Positions 1 through 10,451 of a DNA stretch of 64,000 nt are shown here, piece by piece. Position numbers and translations under genes: made by a program. How positions within the stretch are numbered: position 1 is the first letter of the stretch; each line of letters opens with the position of its first letter. The DNA lies in the NCBI GenBank assembly GCA_036245525.1, contig BTPG01000004.1, positions 46,295,323 through 46,359,322 of the forward strand. The letters are read 5' to 3'. The notes beneath the pieces are model-generated. The model ran no database searches, was not told the origin of the DNA, and was given only the letters and a program-made list of their open reading frames with translations. The DNA is from Semisulcospira habei. Its lineage: Eukaryota > Mollusca > Gastropoda > Semisulcospiridae.

Positions 1-228
1 GAAGCTAGCCCTCTGGTCTAGCCGGGACTACTGTAAGACATACAAGCATTAACCCTCTATTGCATGGAGCAGGTCGCTTTAATAAACAAAATGTACGTCT
101 TGTGTTTACCACCAAGACAGTGCACAGAACAGGTATAGAGGCATACTTTGTACACGTCGTGAAAAGGCATCGCACACAACCTACAAACAAGATAGTATGG
201 GTTTAGCGTGTGCATGGACGTCCAAACG

Positions 229-710
<482 letters not shown>

Positions 711-925
711 GTCCAAACGTAGTGAATGTTTCAAAGTAAAGTTGGCCTTCGACAGAGGACTGCGACTGCGGCTTGGCAGACGATCCGTGGATAATTTTTT
801 TCTGTTTCACTCTATAACCGAAGCAATTTCCTCCCCAACAAATCACTCCCCCCCCCCCCCCCCCCCAACATACACACCCTTCCAATCCTTGTCAATCTTA
901 ACCCATTACACCAGGAGGCTGAATG

Positions 926-1019
926 TTAACAAATTTGCTTATTGTCTTATGAAGGCAGATTATGAAATAGATCAGCCATTTTTAGTTCAAGGGTGGTGCC
1001 AGAATAGCTGCATGGCGCC
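926..1019. mobile_element. Family A left half, ends at hairpin apex
   Basis: TTAAC start, then TTAGTTCAAGGGTGGTGCC AGAATAGC and the apex GGCGCC, after which similarity stops. The right arm is absent. Confidence 0.6.
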
Positions 1020-1295
1020 TGTCAGAACTGTTTGATCATGCTAGTCTTATTGGCTATCGTATCGAAGTTTCTGTTTTTCTTCTTTTTTTTCCCCTCGACG
1101 TTTCCCCTCTTGCAAAACACCACAGCGGGAGGCGGATCGACCATGTCAGTTCAATGTGGTGCAAGAGTACAGTGTTTATGCCTCTTGCAAATGGGTCGTG
1201 TTCATCTTTTCTCGGCAGTGATGGAATACAACTTCAATCGACGTGTTCCCTTCCACCTCTCCAATGCAGCCACATTATTTATTACCGCATTTTCA

Positions 1296-1440
1296 TCTTT
1301 CGGCATTACAGCGGGACATGGATCGACCAAAATAGTTAAAGGGAGTGGCAGATTAGCTTGGCGCCTGTTAAATCGCCAATGACTACTCTGGCACTAACCC
1401 TTGAACTATCATGGCCGATCTGTTTCCTACAGCCGGTATT
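1296..1440. mobile_element. Family A, degraded copy
   Basis: CATTACAGCGGGACATGGATCGACC left arm, apex GGCGCCTG, and a partial right arm CACTAACCCTTGAACTATC. Ends not recognisable. Confidence 0.55.
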
Positions 1441-1510
1441 GTCTTTTATGCTGTACACATTATATCTGCCAATGCCCTTGACCTATGTGTGTGTGTGTGT
1501 GTGGAGGAGG

Positions 1511-1908
1511 TTTGATTTGATTGTACATTGCTTAACGTCCCGACAGCAACAAGGCTTTCTCAGGACGTGCCTGCACTGCTTGTGGAAAAAAATTACTGAA
1601 CAGACCATTGAATGTCCATTCGCACCTGTCAATTGCCTTTAAAAAACTCTACCTACATGGCGGCCTGAATAAAGCTCTTGATCATTGGATGCAACACGCA
1701 TCCAATGATCTACAGCTTCATGCAGTGCAGACAGTAGTGAGAGTGTTATTAAAGGCATATGACAGGCTGGCGACATGACATCAATGGTATGTACATTAAC
1801 ATTTGTCCCAGAATAGAGCAGGCAAAACCCACCTGTGAGGCTGACCTGGTTGCCGTCGGGAACGTAAAAAGTACCTAACCCACCAAGTCCACCATGGCAG
1901 ACCTGGGT
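1511..1908 (-). mobile_element. Retroposon family F, copy 2
   Basis: Same body as copy 1, flanked on both sides by a GT run ending GTGTGGAGGAGG (about 1489-1510 and 1909-1928), about 20 bp of target duplication. Inserted into a GT-rich site. Confidence 0.8.
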
Positions 1909-2030
1909 GTGTGTGTGTGTGGAGGAGGGGAGGGACACGAAAAACAACACAGCCCCCCCCCCCCCCCCCTCCTTTTTTCAGTTATTTTAATACTGCTTCC
2001 GTGAGTGTAACATAAAACACAGGAGAGATC

Positions 2031-2249
2031 ACTCGGACCTCATCGTGTACTTGCCTGTCAGACGTTATTGTGTATGTGCCTGTCACTTGAACCCCTCGAC
2101 TACCTCGGACCTCATCGTGTACTTGCCTGCCAGACGTTATTGTGTATGTGCCTGTCACTTGAACCCCTCGACTACCTCGGACCTCATCGTGTACTTGCCT
2201 GCCAGACGTTATTGTGTATGTGCCTGTCACTTGAACCCCTCGACTACCT
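2031..2249. repeat. Tandem repeat, 72-bp unit, three copies
   Basis: Units start at about 2034, 2106 and 2178 (each CGGACCTCATCGTGTACTTG). They differ by only a base or two, so the array is recent. Because 72 is divisible by three the frames stay open, which makes false repeat ORFs on both strands. It abuts a family B copy. Confidence 0.93.
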
Positions 2250-2458
2250 AGAAAAGTGTACACGACCCAACTGAAAGAGACATAGATCCTCACGAACCCC
2301 TGCAGCTGGGAAGGGGGGGGGCACTCATGAGGATCTATGCCTCTTGCTGACGCCATTTTGAATCCAACTTAGTCCGGGGACGACTGGGGGCTCCTTGGCG
2401 TCGAATGAACGACGACTGCATAGACACAATCTACGTCGACTGGTAATGAAATGGTTAA
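2250..2458. mobile_element. Family B fold-back element
   Basis: Hairpin arms CATAGATCCTCACGAACCCC and ATGAGGATCTATGCCTCTTG around a G run. The right end is TTAA at 2455-2458, which is also the left end of the next family A element. Left end blurred by the tandem array. Confidence 0.7.
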
Positions 2459-2678
2459 CCCTTTTAGCCCCAAGGTCCCATTTCTCAAATTTTGGAGGTG
2501 TTGCCTAATGACTATGTACCAGTTTGCCGGAGGAGATGGGTTGAATTGACCATGATAATTCAAGGGTAGTGCCAGATTAGCGTGGCGCCTTTAAGGCGCC
2601 ACGCTAATCTGGCACTACCCTTGAATTATCATGGTCAAGCCATCTCCTGCTGTAGAGATCCGGGGCTAATAGGGTTAA
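2455..2678. mobile_element. Family A fold-back element, complete
   Basis: TTAA at 2455-2458 and 2675-2678, termini CCCTTTTAGCCCC and GGGGCTAATAGGG. A near-perfect hairpin is centred at about 2594 (apex GGCGCCTTTAAGGCGCC). It uses the variant GTAGTGCCAGATTAGCGTGG. Confidence 0.88.
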
Positions 2679-3152
2679 AAGCTATTGATCTCGTTTCTCT
2701 GGCGCCTCCCACACAGCATTATTTCAAACACGATGGTGTATATTATACGCAATTTTTGGACAACCCCTTCTCTGCCACTGAACGCAAACCTGTGTCCCGT
2801 CCAAGAGACACGGACACGCAGTGGTCTCAGCAAGAGGCAAAGATGCTCAAGGGTCCCCGCAAATGCTCATGAGCATCTGTGTCTCTTGGTGTTGGATCGT
2901 GTCCTTTATTTTCTTGGCACTGATGGGGTTGAATACAGCAGTTTCGGAAAATAAACACCATCTTTGCTTTGGTGTGTATTTTGGGCATACTGCGACAGAC
3001 GTGGACAGCCGGAGCTATCTATGATATTGCTGAGTGGGAGACATCAAAGCGAGAGGATCAAATACACGCCAAGTTGCCACCCCTTCAGGAGTGGCGTGCA
3101 TGACTGGTGGAAAGAAACCCTATGCCTAGTCTAAGGCAGACGTCCCAGCATA

Positions 3153-3266
3153 CAGTTGCATGAGCGAGCTTAGTACGGCACCGGCCACTAAGCAAGGTGC
3201 TCCGCTATAGCGGAGTACCTTGCTTCCTGGCTAGCGCAGGACAAAGCTCACTCATGCAAACGGCCC
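3153..3266. mobile_element. Family D fold-back element
   Basis: Inverted arms CAGTTGCATGAGCGAGCTTAG and CTCACTCATGCAAACGG around CAAGGTGCTCCGC/TATAGCGGAGTACCTTG. No TTAA ends. Confidence 0.75.
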
Positions 3267-3801
3267 TATAAGTCTTGGCCAACCGTTATGACCGGAAAAT
3301 TTCAAGAAAGTAAGAAACAAGCTTTAGTATTCGGGACAATTAAAACGTGCTTTAGTTAGACGGGACAATTCAAACATAATTTATATATATAAATTTTTTA
3401 ATGAATTTTATAAATAATTAAATACATAGCTGAATAATTGCTGTAATAATTGTCCTTTCTAAGTGCGTTTCTTTTTTCATGGGATTCTCTTTGCATTTTA
3501 CATGCTGTGGGGGTCATCTTTTAGTCTGGATTTTGTCATGACAGCAGGATTGTACCTGGCCGACGGTTGAAGTCACCATTGACGCATACCACCACCCCAG
3601 GATGATGGCTTACTGTCAAAATGTTCAAGTTTTCAATGCACAGTCATTGGCTGCATGAAATGTTACGCTGGATGCTGAGTGCCTGCTCGGTATCCAGTGT
3701 CATTTTCATGTAGACGGGCTTCTGGGGCTAAATGGCTAGCATTTTTTTTTTTTCACTGAATTGCTTCCCGTACAAAAGGCTGTTTGTGAGAGATGGTTTC
3801 A

Positions 3802-3877
<76 letters not shown>

Positions 3878-3884
3878 GCGCGCA
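3802..3884. repeat. (CA)n(CG)n microsatellite
   Basis: CA dinucleotides to about 3862, then CG dinucleotides to 3884. Alternating purine-pyrimidine, a Z-DNA-prone tract. Confidence 0.98.
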
Positions 3885-4013
3885 AACATTCACCCAAAAC
3901 GACAGAGAGCAGACTGACCATGGCAGCAAGGTAGATCCGGGGAAAGCTTGGCGCGCGCTTCTAATTATATCTACACTTGAGCTGTCATGGCCAATAATTC
4001 TCCTTCAAGCATC

Positions 4014-4217
4014 TTAACCCCGTCACTGCCGAGAAAGAAAAAAAAAAAGAAACACAACCCAACTGCAAGATGCACGGACGCTCAGTTGCGGGGGCTGATG
4101 AGGATCTAGGTTGTTGCTAAAATCACTTCGTGTCCATGTTTCCTTGGACGCCAGGGGGTCTTTGACGCTGAATTCACATTGATTTCAACAGCACAATCAG
4201 CGGCCACTGACAGTTAA
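4014..4217. mobile_element. Family B element
   Basis: TTAA at 4014-4017 and 4214-4217, left end CCCCGTCACTGCCGAG, right end GCCACTGACAG. The hairpin is partly degraded (GGGGGCTGATGAGGATCTAG). Confidence 0.8.
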
Positions 4218-4463
4218 ACCAGCAAAAGGGACCAAAGAAAATCCGTGTGTACCTAATCCAGTAAAAGCAGGAACGGCACGATCGATGAAACTTAGATGGG
4301 ATATGGTTTAGCGCCGCTATCCCGCCGCCAAGGGCCAGCAAGAGACAGATCACGAGCTCCTGCAGGGGTCCATGTGACTCCGTGTCTGTTGCAGCGACGC
4401 GAGTAACCGGGGCGACATGAATCTGCCTCACAGCAGTGAAAGGAACGGAGTTGATTCTATATA

Positions 4464-4670
4464 TTAACCTGCTCGGTGCCAAGAAAACTTGGAACACCAC
4501 CCAACGGCAAGAGGTATGGATCCTCATGAGCCCCCGCGCCACGGGGGCTCATGAGGATCCATACCTCTTGCTGACACCACTGTGAATCTGTTTCTAGCAC
4601 GTCTAGGGTTGTTATGGTCTTGAATCAAGACTGCTGCAACACGTCTGCGCCGGGCAGCTGGCGGGTTTAA
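4464..4670. mobile_element. Family B element with strong hairpin
   Basis: TTAA at 4464-4467 and 4667-4670. Arms GGTATGGATCCTCATGAGCC and CATGAGGATCCATACCTC. Shares its right TTAA with the next element. Confidence 0.85.
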
Positions 4671-4878
4671 CTCATTGTGTCCCGGGTACCAAATCCCCAC
4701 ATTTTGGAGTTGTCCTCTGAGGACTGCATTACAATTCAGGAGACAGATCGACCATGATAGTTCAAGGGTGGTGCCAGATAGCTTGGCGCCTTTAGGCGCC
4801 AAGCTATTCTGGCAACACCCTTGAACTATCATGGTCGAGCCATATCTGGCTGTGGTGTGTCGGAACTGAATGAGTTAA
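4667..4878. mobile_element. Family A element, subtype A2
   Basis: TTAA at 4667-4670 and 4875-4878, ends CTCATTGTGTCCC and GAATGAG. Hairpin around GGCGCCTTTAGGCGCC with arms GATAGTTCAAGGGTGGTGCC. Confidence 0.88.
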
Positions 4879-4995
4879 AAGACAAGCTGTGAAAGCAAGC
4901 GAGTTAAATATGTTTACATGTACCTACGGCAGGATCGATGGTTAGTTACGAAATGGTGATTGCCAACCGAAAGGAGGAGCTCCTCCTTTCGGAGT

Positions 4996-5262
4996 GCGTT
5001 TCTTCCTTTGTTGTTTATTTCTTATGATCGATAGCGCTTCTGTCTTCGATGGTTAAAGACGAACACCCACTAATTTAAACAGTTAATGTTTTGTGCTCGT
5101 CCTTTTAAAGCGTGTTCCCTTCCTTGTCGGTTGTTTCTTTAAGATCGAGTTATACTTCTTTGATGGTAAGGACGAGCACACACTAGTTTACTGTTTTGTG
5201 CTCGTCCTTTTAAGCGCGTTCCTTTCTTTGTGGGTCACTTCTTAGGATCGATAATGCTAGGC
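4996..5262. repeat. Imperfect tandem repeat, units of about 104-114 bp
   Basis: Units begin at about 4996, 5110 and 5214 (GCGTTTCTTCC, GCGTGTTCCCTTCC, GCGCGTTCCTTTC), each followed by a GATCGA motif and a GACGAGCAC block. The third unit is partial. Confidence 0.65.
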
Positions 5263-5549
5263 TGGGGTAATGCTGGGCGCCGCTTCCCTTTCCCTGCCGC
5301 TCGGCGGGAGGCAGAAGCTTGCGCAATTTGCCGTCACATCTCATTCCCCTGACGTCGCTTTCACTTAGCCTGTCCTGCCTGATCTTCACCAGACTGTTTG
5401 GCGCGGCATTTCAATCCCAACACCGTCTGCGCCCGATTGTTGTCTTGTGGAGTGGTGAATACCTTTCGCCGTAGGCGGCAACCCTGGCTTTCCCTCCGCG
5501 TTGCCCGACCTCGGCGTGCGACCATTACGTTTACCGCCACATTACATTT

Positions 5550-5717
5550 TGGTTGAGGCTTTAAACGTCAAACATTTAGGGCTTAACGTTTTTAGTCCAA
5601 CATGAAGGCGATTTTAAAGACCTGGCGTCGCCCCGAATTTAGACCCAAGCTAGATTCGAACCCGCGATCTTTCGGACGAGAGTCGAACGCTCTACCAACT
5701 GAGCCACCGAGCTCCCC
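5550..5717 (-). mobile_element. tRNA-derived SINE, family S3 (or tRNA pseudogene with tail)
   Basis: Minus strand 5717-5642 folds as a poor tRNA: D-arm GGCTCAGTTGGTAGAGC, anticodon loop with CTC, and box B GGTTCGAATC, but the T stem and acceptor stem are mostly mismatched. Downstream sequence ends in a GACGTTTAAAGCC motif like the SINE S2 tail, so a SINE is more likely than a working tRNA gene. Confidence 0.55.
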
Positions 5718-5779
5718 TACGGCTTTAGTGAAGCTTTACCTTGGCGATTATGGCACGATTTGATCTGGATGCCGATCTG

Positions 5780-5988
5780 TCAACACATTCTACCCCAGGA
5801 CCGAAATCTCCAAATTCTGAACTTGCCCTCTGAAGGACTGCATTACAATTTTGGAGACAGATCGAGCTTGATAAGTTCACGGGTGGTGCCAGAACAGCTT
5901 GGCGCCCATGGGCGCCAAGCTGTTCTGGCACCATCCGTGAACTATCATGCTCGATCCATGGCTTGCTGTGGTGGGCTGAATGAGTTAA
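5780..5988. mobile_element. Family A element, subtype A2
   Basis: Left end mutated (TCAACACATTCTACCCC), right TTAA at 5985-5988. Long hairpin centred on GGCGCCCATGGGCGCC. Confidence 0.85.
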
Positions 5989-6138
5989 ACTCATAGTTTG
6001 TACCTTGGCCAAGTCGGCCGCGTTTCTTGGTTGGCTTGGTCTCTGCATTTTACACGATTTGAGTGAGAGAAGAAAAAAAATGTTCAACTCAAAGTTTGTA
6101 CATTGGCCGAGTCGGCAAGAGCAGTCTCTTATTATACC

Positions 6139-6238
6139 GACGAGCAAAAGAAATGCGACATTTTCTGGAATCATCCGACATCGGTGTCGCACTTCAGTTT
6201 CCGATGATTCCAAAAATGTCGCATTTCTTTTGCTCGTC
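6139..6238. repeat. Palindrome with 37-45 bp arms
   Basis: Arms GACGAGCAAAAGAAATGCGAC and its inverse near 6218-6238. The left flank (AACTCAAAGTTTGTACATTGG, 6085-) repeats a stretch at about 5992 (AACTCATAGTTTGTACCTTGG). Looks like another fold-back family; no second copy seen. Confidence 0.75.
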
Positions 6239-6599
6239 AGTGCATAAGTAGGCAATTGTAAACTCATTACTTTATCTGACGTAATCGGTCCAGCAAAAAT
6301 TGATTCGTTTCGAACGTAAAACAATAATGTGATAGTCGGCAATTCGTTCGGCCCTCACGGCCGCGGCAGCACGCAACAATCATAAGCATAGAATAACCCA
6401 GCGAAAAAAGAACACGCTTAGAAAAGACAGCTAAAACACACGTGATCAATATTTCGAGTTTAACCATTTTTTAAAAATGGACATACAAACAAGTACACAA
6501 TTTGCTACTTTTCTTTTCGTGATCAGACGATGCAACTGAAGGTGAGACGCCTTCAAGTCATCACGTCACACCTTTAGCTGCATCTTCACATCACCAAGA

Positions 6600-6802
6600 G
6601 TTAAGTTCCAAGAGTTAAGTTGTTTGTAAGTTGTAAGTTGTTTGTAAGTTGTAAGTTAAAACCCGAAATATTTATAAATTGTGTTGTAACTATCTTTTCG
6701 AAAGCGTGTTTCTTCCTCCCAATTTGAAATCTCGTCACAACACAATTTATAAATATTTTGCGTTAAAACCCGAAATATTTATAAATTAACTATCTTTTCG
6801 AA
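6600..6802. repeat. Inverted and direct repeat cluster
   Basis: TTAAGTTGTTTGTAAGTTG tandem at 6605-6655. Then TTAAAACCCGAAATATTTAT occurs twice (about 6656 and 6765), enclosing an inverted pair AATTTATAAATATTT / AATATTTATAAATT. May be an insertion flanked by a duplicated target. Confidence 0.5.
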
Positions 6803-6810
6803 TTGATGGA

Positions 6811-6932
6811 GTGAGCTAATCTGGCACTACCCTTGAATTATCATTCTCAATCTATCACCTGCAACTGATACACAGTCATTAAGAAACACTTACAAAATTT
6901 GGCAAGTGGGACCGTGGGCTTAAATGGGTTAA
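6811..6932. mobile_element. Family A right half
   Basis: Begins inside the right arm (GAGCTAATCTGGCACTACCC) and ends GGGCTTAAATGGG plus TTAA at 6929-6932. Left arm absent. Confidence 0.75.
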
Positions 6933-7484
6933 GTCACATAAATAAAATTAGTATCAAAACAAATTTCAGCCTTTGCCCTTTATTCCTGCACAATATGGAG
7001 CTGGTATCTTCAGCCATGCCGCTGTGACGTGACTGAAAAAATGATGTAAACAGCTGTGCTTGAAAAAATGTGGACTCTCCAAGATAATACATTTTATTTC
7101 TACATTTTTAAAAGAGTGGTACCTTGAGACAGTCCTGTCAAAGTTGTGTGAGATGGTACTTTTGTATTGTTTGACACTAACTGCAAGTGGATTGTGCAAG
7201 TTAACTTTGAAAAAGGGGACTTTGAAGACAGTACTGGTCAGACTGTCAAATTTCAGCCAGGCAAACAAACTTGGCCTTTTATTTACACACTGATAGGAAA
7301 ATACGCATATTTTTCTTTTGTTGAGAAATCTTAAAACTTCTGCTCTTTTTCTTGGAACAGTTGAAAGAGAATTGCGCAGTGACCTTGACCTCCAACAACT
7401 ATCTGCAATAAGGAAACCCAATTACTTGACAGAGGCTCCGATGCAACAGAAAGTTGATCGCTTAGATTAGCTGCTCGATAACGT

Positions 7485-7719
7485 TTAACCCTTATCATTC
7501 GGAATACACCAGTGTGTGAAATAAGCGTTTGACTGAAATAGTTCGCTAGCAAGGGTAGTGCCAGAATAGCTTGGCGCCTCTAGGCGCCAAGCTATTCTGG
7601 CACCACCCTTGAACTAAAGCCATTGGTCTATGTCCTTATCTGTAAGTACTATAATCATGTAGGTTGCATATGGCAGTGGACAAATTTGCAGCTTTTAGCC
7701 TCAGTATGATATGGATTAA
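7485..7719. mobile_element. Family A element, subtype A3
   Basis: TTAA at 7485-7488 and 7716-7719. The same inner hairpin as subtype A2 (GGTAGTGCCAGAATAGC) but with unrelated outer parts: CCCTTATCATTCGGAATACACC on one side and GCCTCAGTATGATATGG on the other. Confidence 0.88.
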
Positions 7720-8342
7720 TATAAAAGGCGTGTAGCGACCGTGTGATGTCATCACTGAAGACGATACTTGTTTGTCCTATAACGGCATCCGCAGCAAACA
7801 GTCCAATCAGGAGTGGTTGGCCTCTGATGACAGAAGGCTGGGGGGGGGGGGAGGTACTTTTGTCAGATTTTCAGAATTCCCGGCAATATCTCCTCTATTT
7901 TGTTAAAAACTCCATGTCCTTTGTTCATATTTTATCATTGCAGCACGCAGTCAATGCAAAATATCCTGTAAGAAATTTTGTTTCCAATTGTGTTGAGCTG
8001 CGTCAAGCTGCGACTCTCAGTGGCCAGAACATTCTTTTTTTTTTTTCTCTTGAAAATGCCAGTGACCACAAATCCAAGGTCACTGTGTCCTATACAGAGG
8101 AGTAAATCATATGCGTCCTTCCTCAAGCAACATACAGTCCTTGCTGCGACCAAACTGAAACAGAGGCGGGCAGGACGGAGTTCTGCTCCACTCAGGACCT
8201 AACAAAATGCACAAGTACGACCCTGAACTTGGAGGGTAGTGCTATTACAAAATGTTAAAATATCAAGTAAATTGGGCCAACGGTTTTGGTTTTACGGCAC
8301 AACTGTCATTGCTTTGGTTATCATGCCTCGTACTCAGTTGTG

Positions 8343-8416
8343 CAAAATCCACCATTTGGCTGTCGGTAGAGCTTTTTGTCGCGATGGTTCCTGCCGGTAC
8401 CGACAGCCAAGGGTTA
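8343..8416. mobile_element. Family J fold-back fragment
   Basis: TTTGGCTGTCGGTAGAGC ... CCGACAGCCAAGGGTTAG with the middle GATGGTTCCTGCCGG. Right terminus resembles GGGTTAA with one change. Confidence 0.55.
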
Positions 8417-8584
8417 GCGGACAGAATCAACAAATCAACTGTGAAACCATCCCCGGAAAACACTGCGCTTGTTTCAAGACTGGCCGTGGCCTATTCTTTA
8501 TTTATTCTAAAGCCGTCTTCCTTCTCAGTGTTCATCGCACTTGGTAACCCTCTTGTTGACGCGGACACCTGGGTGTAAACATTA

Positions 8585-8899
8585 GACGCTTGCTTGCCAG
8601 TGGGCGCAGATTGTGTGTATGAAATCTGTTAACTCATTCGCGGCCAGCCGTATCTGGATGCGCGGCATAAGCCGCGCATCCGGATGCGGCATCCCGCGAA
8701 TGAGTTAATTCAACGCCAAAGATCACCCCCCCCCCCCACCCCCCCACCCCCAGCCGTCAAAGGAACATGAATACACAGTGACAGAGGTGTCAGCAAGAGG
8801 CATAGATCCTCATGAGCCCCTGCAACAGCGGGGGCTCATGAGGATCTATGTCTCTTGCAGTTGGATCGAGTTCACTTTTCTCAGAAGTGAAGGGGTTAA
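8585..8899. mobile_element. Family B element carrying a nested family C element
   Basis: Left part CAGTGGGCGCAGATTGTG, hairpin arms CATAGATCCTCATGAGCCCC and its inverse at 8795-8850, and right end AGTGAAGGGG plus TTAA at 8896-8899. Interrupted at 8629-8708; removing that piece and one TTAA rejoins GAAATCTG-TTAA-TTCAACGCC. Confidence 0.8.
8629..8708. mobile_element. Family C palindrome nested in family B
   Basis: TTAACTCATTCGCGG ... CCGCGAATGAGTTAA, TTAA on both sides, arms around GCGCGGCATAAGCCGCGC. Confidence 0.88.
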
Positions 8900-9098
8900 A
8901 CTGTACCGGTGCCTGCCTGCACCATGGGAGGGGGATGGTGGGGGCGGGGGGTTAAAGCCAGACTAAAATCCCTCATCCGCTATCGCCCTCTCTTTTTTCT
9001 AACGCAGAAACTATCTTTTTTTCTTCCAGAGCTGCGGAGCCAAGGTAGAAGACAAAAGCCCGCCAGGAGACAGGAGACGCAATGTCATTAGCAAGCAG

Positions 9099-9182
9099 CC
9101 CAATGCGCAAAAGGCCATCCGTGCCGACGTCGGCCCGCGCACGGCAGCTGACGTCAGCCCGATAGCCTATGCGGACTGGGAG
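9099..9182. mobile_element. Family H GC-rich fold-back
   Basis: CAATGCGCAAAAGGCCATC, GCCGACGTCGGCCCGCGCACG, then an inverse ending CAGCCCGATAGCC. Shortened relative to other H copies. Confidence 0.6.
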
Positions 9183-9895
9183 CTCTTCCCCAAAGATGAC
9201 ACATTGACCGCCTGACATTTTTTTCGCCGGCGAGAGGGTCGATCACGAGGCGGCTAACTTTGTCATTTTGCCGGCAACGGAGTTACGTCCCCGCGCTGAC
9301 ATTTTACAAGGTGGCGACCTGACACCGCCACGCAATGGAGGTCACCGTTAGAGCGAAAGAAAAAAAAAAAAAGTGCAGAAAACTTCTTAGAGAGCACAAG
9401 CAAATGTCTCTGATCCTCGAAGATAAAACAAAGAAACACGTTTAAGAAAGACCAAGGCAAAACATGGACGAAAAAAAGCTAAGGCTTGTTCTCTAAAAAA
9501 TAAAAGTCTCGTTCTTTGTTGTTAAGTTGCTTTAAGTTTAACCTTGACAATTTTTGTCTGGAATGTTATTTTTATAAATCCGCGCGCTTGCATCAAAATA
9601 TAAGGACATGTTTACCATCTTCTCTGCTGTGACAAGGTGTGCAAGCTTGATGTGTTGATGTTGTAACAACGGCATTTAGGCTTTGATGATGCATCCAGCT
9701 AATTCGGCGTTACCCTTGGGCTTTTCAAGTACACCCATCTCTCATGAACTGTCCACACTGTAGTACTATTGTACATTTGGTACATTGTACATTTGGCAAG
9801 AGTCATCCACTGTCAGATCGAATTTCTAAACCTCCCTCAACAGCCGAAAATGTTACGCCGTGACTGCGTAATCTTAAGGAGTCTAGAAGCGTAGC

Positions 9896-9976
9896 TTAAC
9901 TCATTCGAGACGTGCCGCCTCCGGATACGCGGCTTTAAGCCGCGTATCCGGAGGCGGCACGTCTCGAATGAGTTAA
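9896..9976. mobile_element. Family C, perfect 81-bp palindrome
   Basis: Two 40-base arms with a single unpaired base: TTAACTCATTCGAGACGTGC to GGCTT, then AAGCC back to GCACGTCTCGAATGAGTTAA. TTAA at both ends. Confidence 0.92.
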
Positions 9977-10099
9977 AACATTAGAAAGTTGTGGTCTCAT
10001 GGCTACAGACGTCGGTCTTCGTTCGGCCCGAAGACCCTTTGCCTCCTGGGAAGGCACAGTCCTTCCTCTTGTAAACGAACTCGACTGCTGAAAGAGTGT

Positions 10100-10259
10100 T
10101 TGTGGGAAATAACCAACCAACCATTCCAACCAAACTCTGACTATACACCAACAAACCAATTAACGATCTCCAACCAACCAACCAACTAACCTTTAATCAA
10201 CCAACCAACCTCCAACCAAACAAGCAAACCCAGCACTGAACAACAAACCAACCAACCCA
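10100..10259. repeat. Degenerate (CCAA)n tract
   Basis: Repeated CCAA/CAAC words. It could be an expanded SINE tail, since SINE S2 ends in AACC repeats. Confidence 0.75.
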
Positions 10260-10338
10260 CCAAACTCCAACGAAACCAGTAGCAATACAAATCTACGGTA
10301 CATAGATTTGTATTGTTACTGGTTTGGTTGGAGTTTGG
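10260..10338. repeat. Inverted repeat, 35-bp arms
   Basis: Arm 10260-10294 (CCAAACTCCAACGAAACCAG...) and arm 10304-10338 match with two mismatches around a 9-base loop. It lies about 110 bp downstream of the globin exon 2 donor and could form a strong stem in the pre-mRNA. Confidence 0.9.
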
Positions 10339-10389
10339 TACCACACCGTTTTTCTCCCCTCGGTTCGTTCGAGTGAGACAGCCAGTGTG

Positions 10390-10413
10390 CCCTTGTACAT
10401 GAACATGGTGCTT
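10390..10413 (-). other. Echo of exon 2 coding sequence (KHHVHVQG)
   Basis: Read on the minus strand this 24-mer encodes KHHVHVQG, the same eight residues as exon 2 at 10496-10473. All five base differences are at third codon positions. It lies 38 bases past the exon 2 donor, in the intron. It may be a remnant of a duplicated or alternative exon end. Confidence 0.45.
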
Positions 10414-10451
10414 CGGCCAGCCAAAGAAACTCAAATGAAAATCCGACATAC

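Noticed and set aside
2031..2249. CRISPR array
   Set aside because: The whole unit repeats with no unique spacers, and the locus is eukaryotic.
1982..2356. Repeat protein with 24-residue units on both strands
   Set aside because: The 72-bp tandem repeat keeps every frame open. No start, splice or domain evidence supports a protein.
4900..5000. Bacterial-type terminator hairpins (many strong stems in the window)
   Set aside because: The stems are the fold-back transposons themselves; there are no bacterial genes.
5642..5716. Functional tRNA gene
   Set aside because: Boxes A and B are present but the T stem and acceptor stem mismatch, and the downstream tail looks SINE-like.
6966..7421. 151-residue minus-strand ORF
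   Set aside because: No recognisable domain and a composition like the intron around it. Treated as chance.
9935..10449. Globin exon 3 just below exon 2
   Set aside because: Minus-strand frames here encode no G/H-helix pattern; the sequence is the family C palindrome, CCAA repeats and an inverted repeat.
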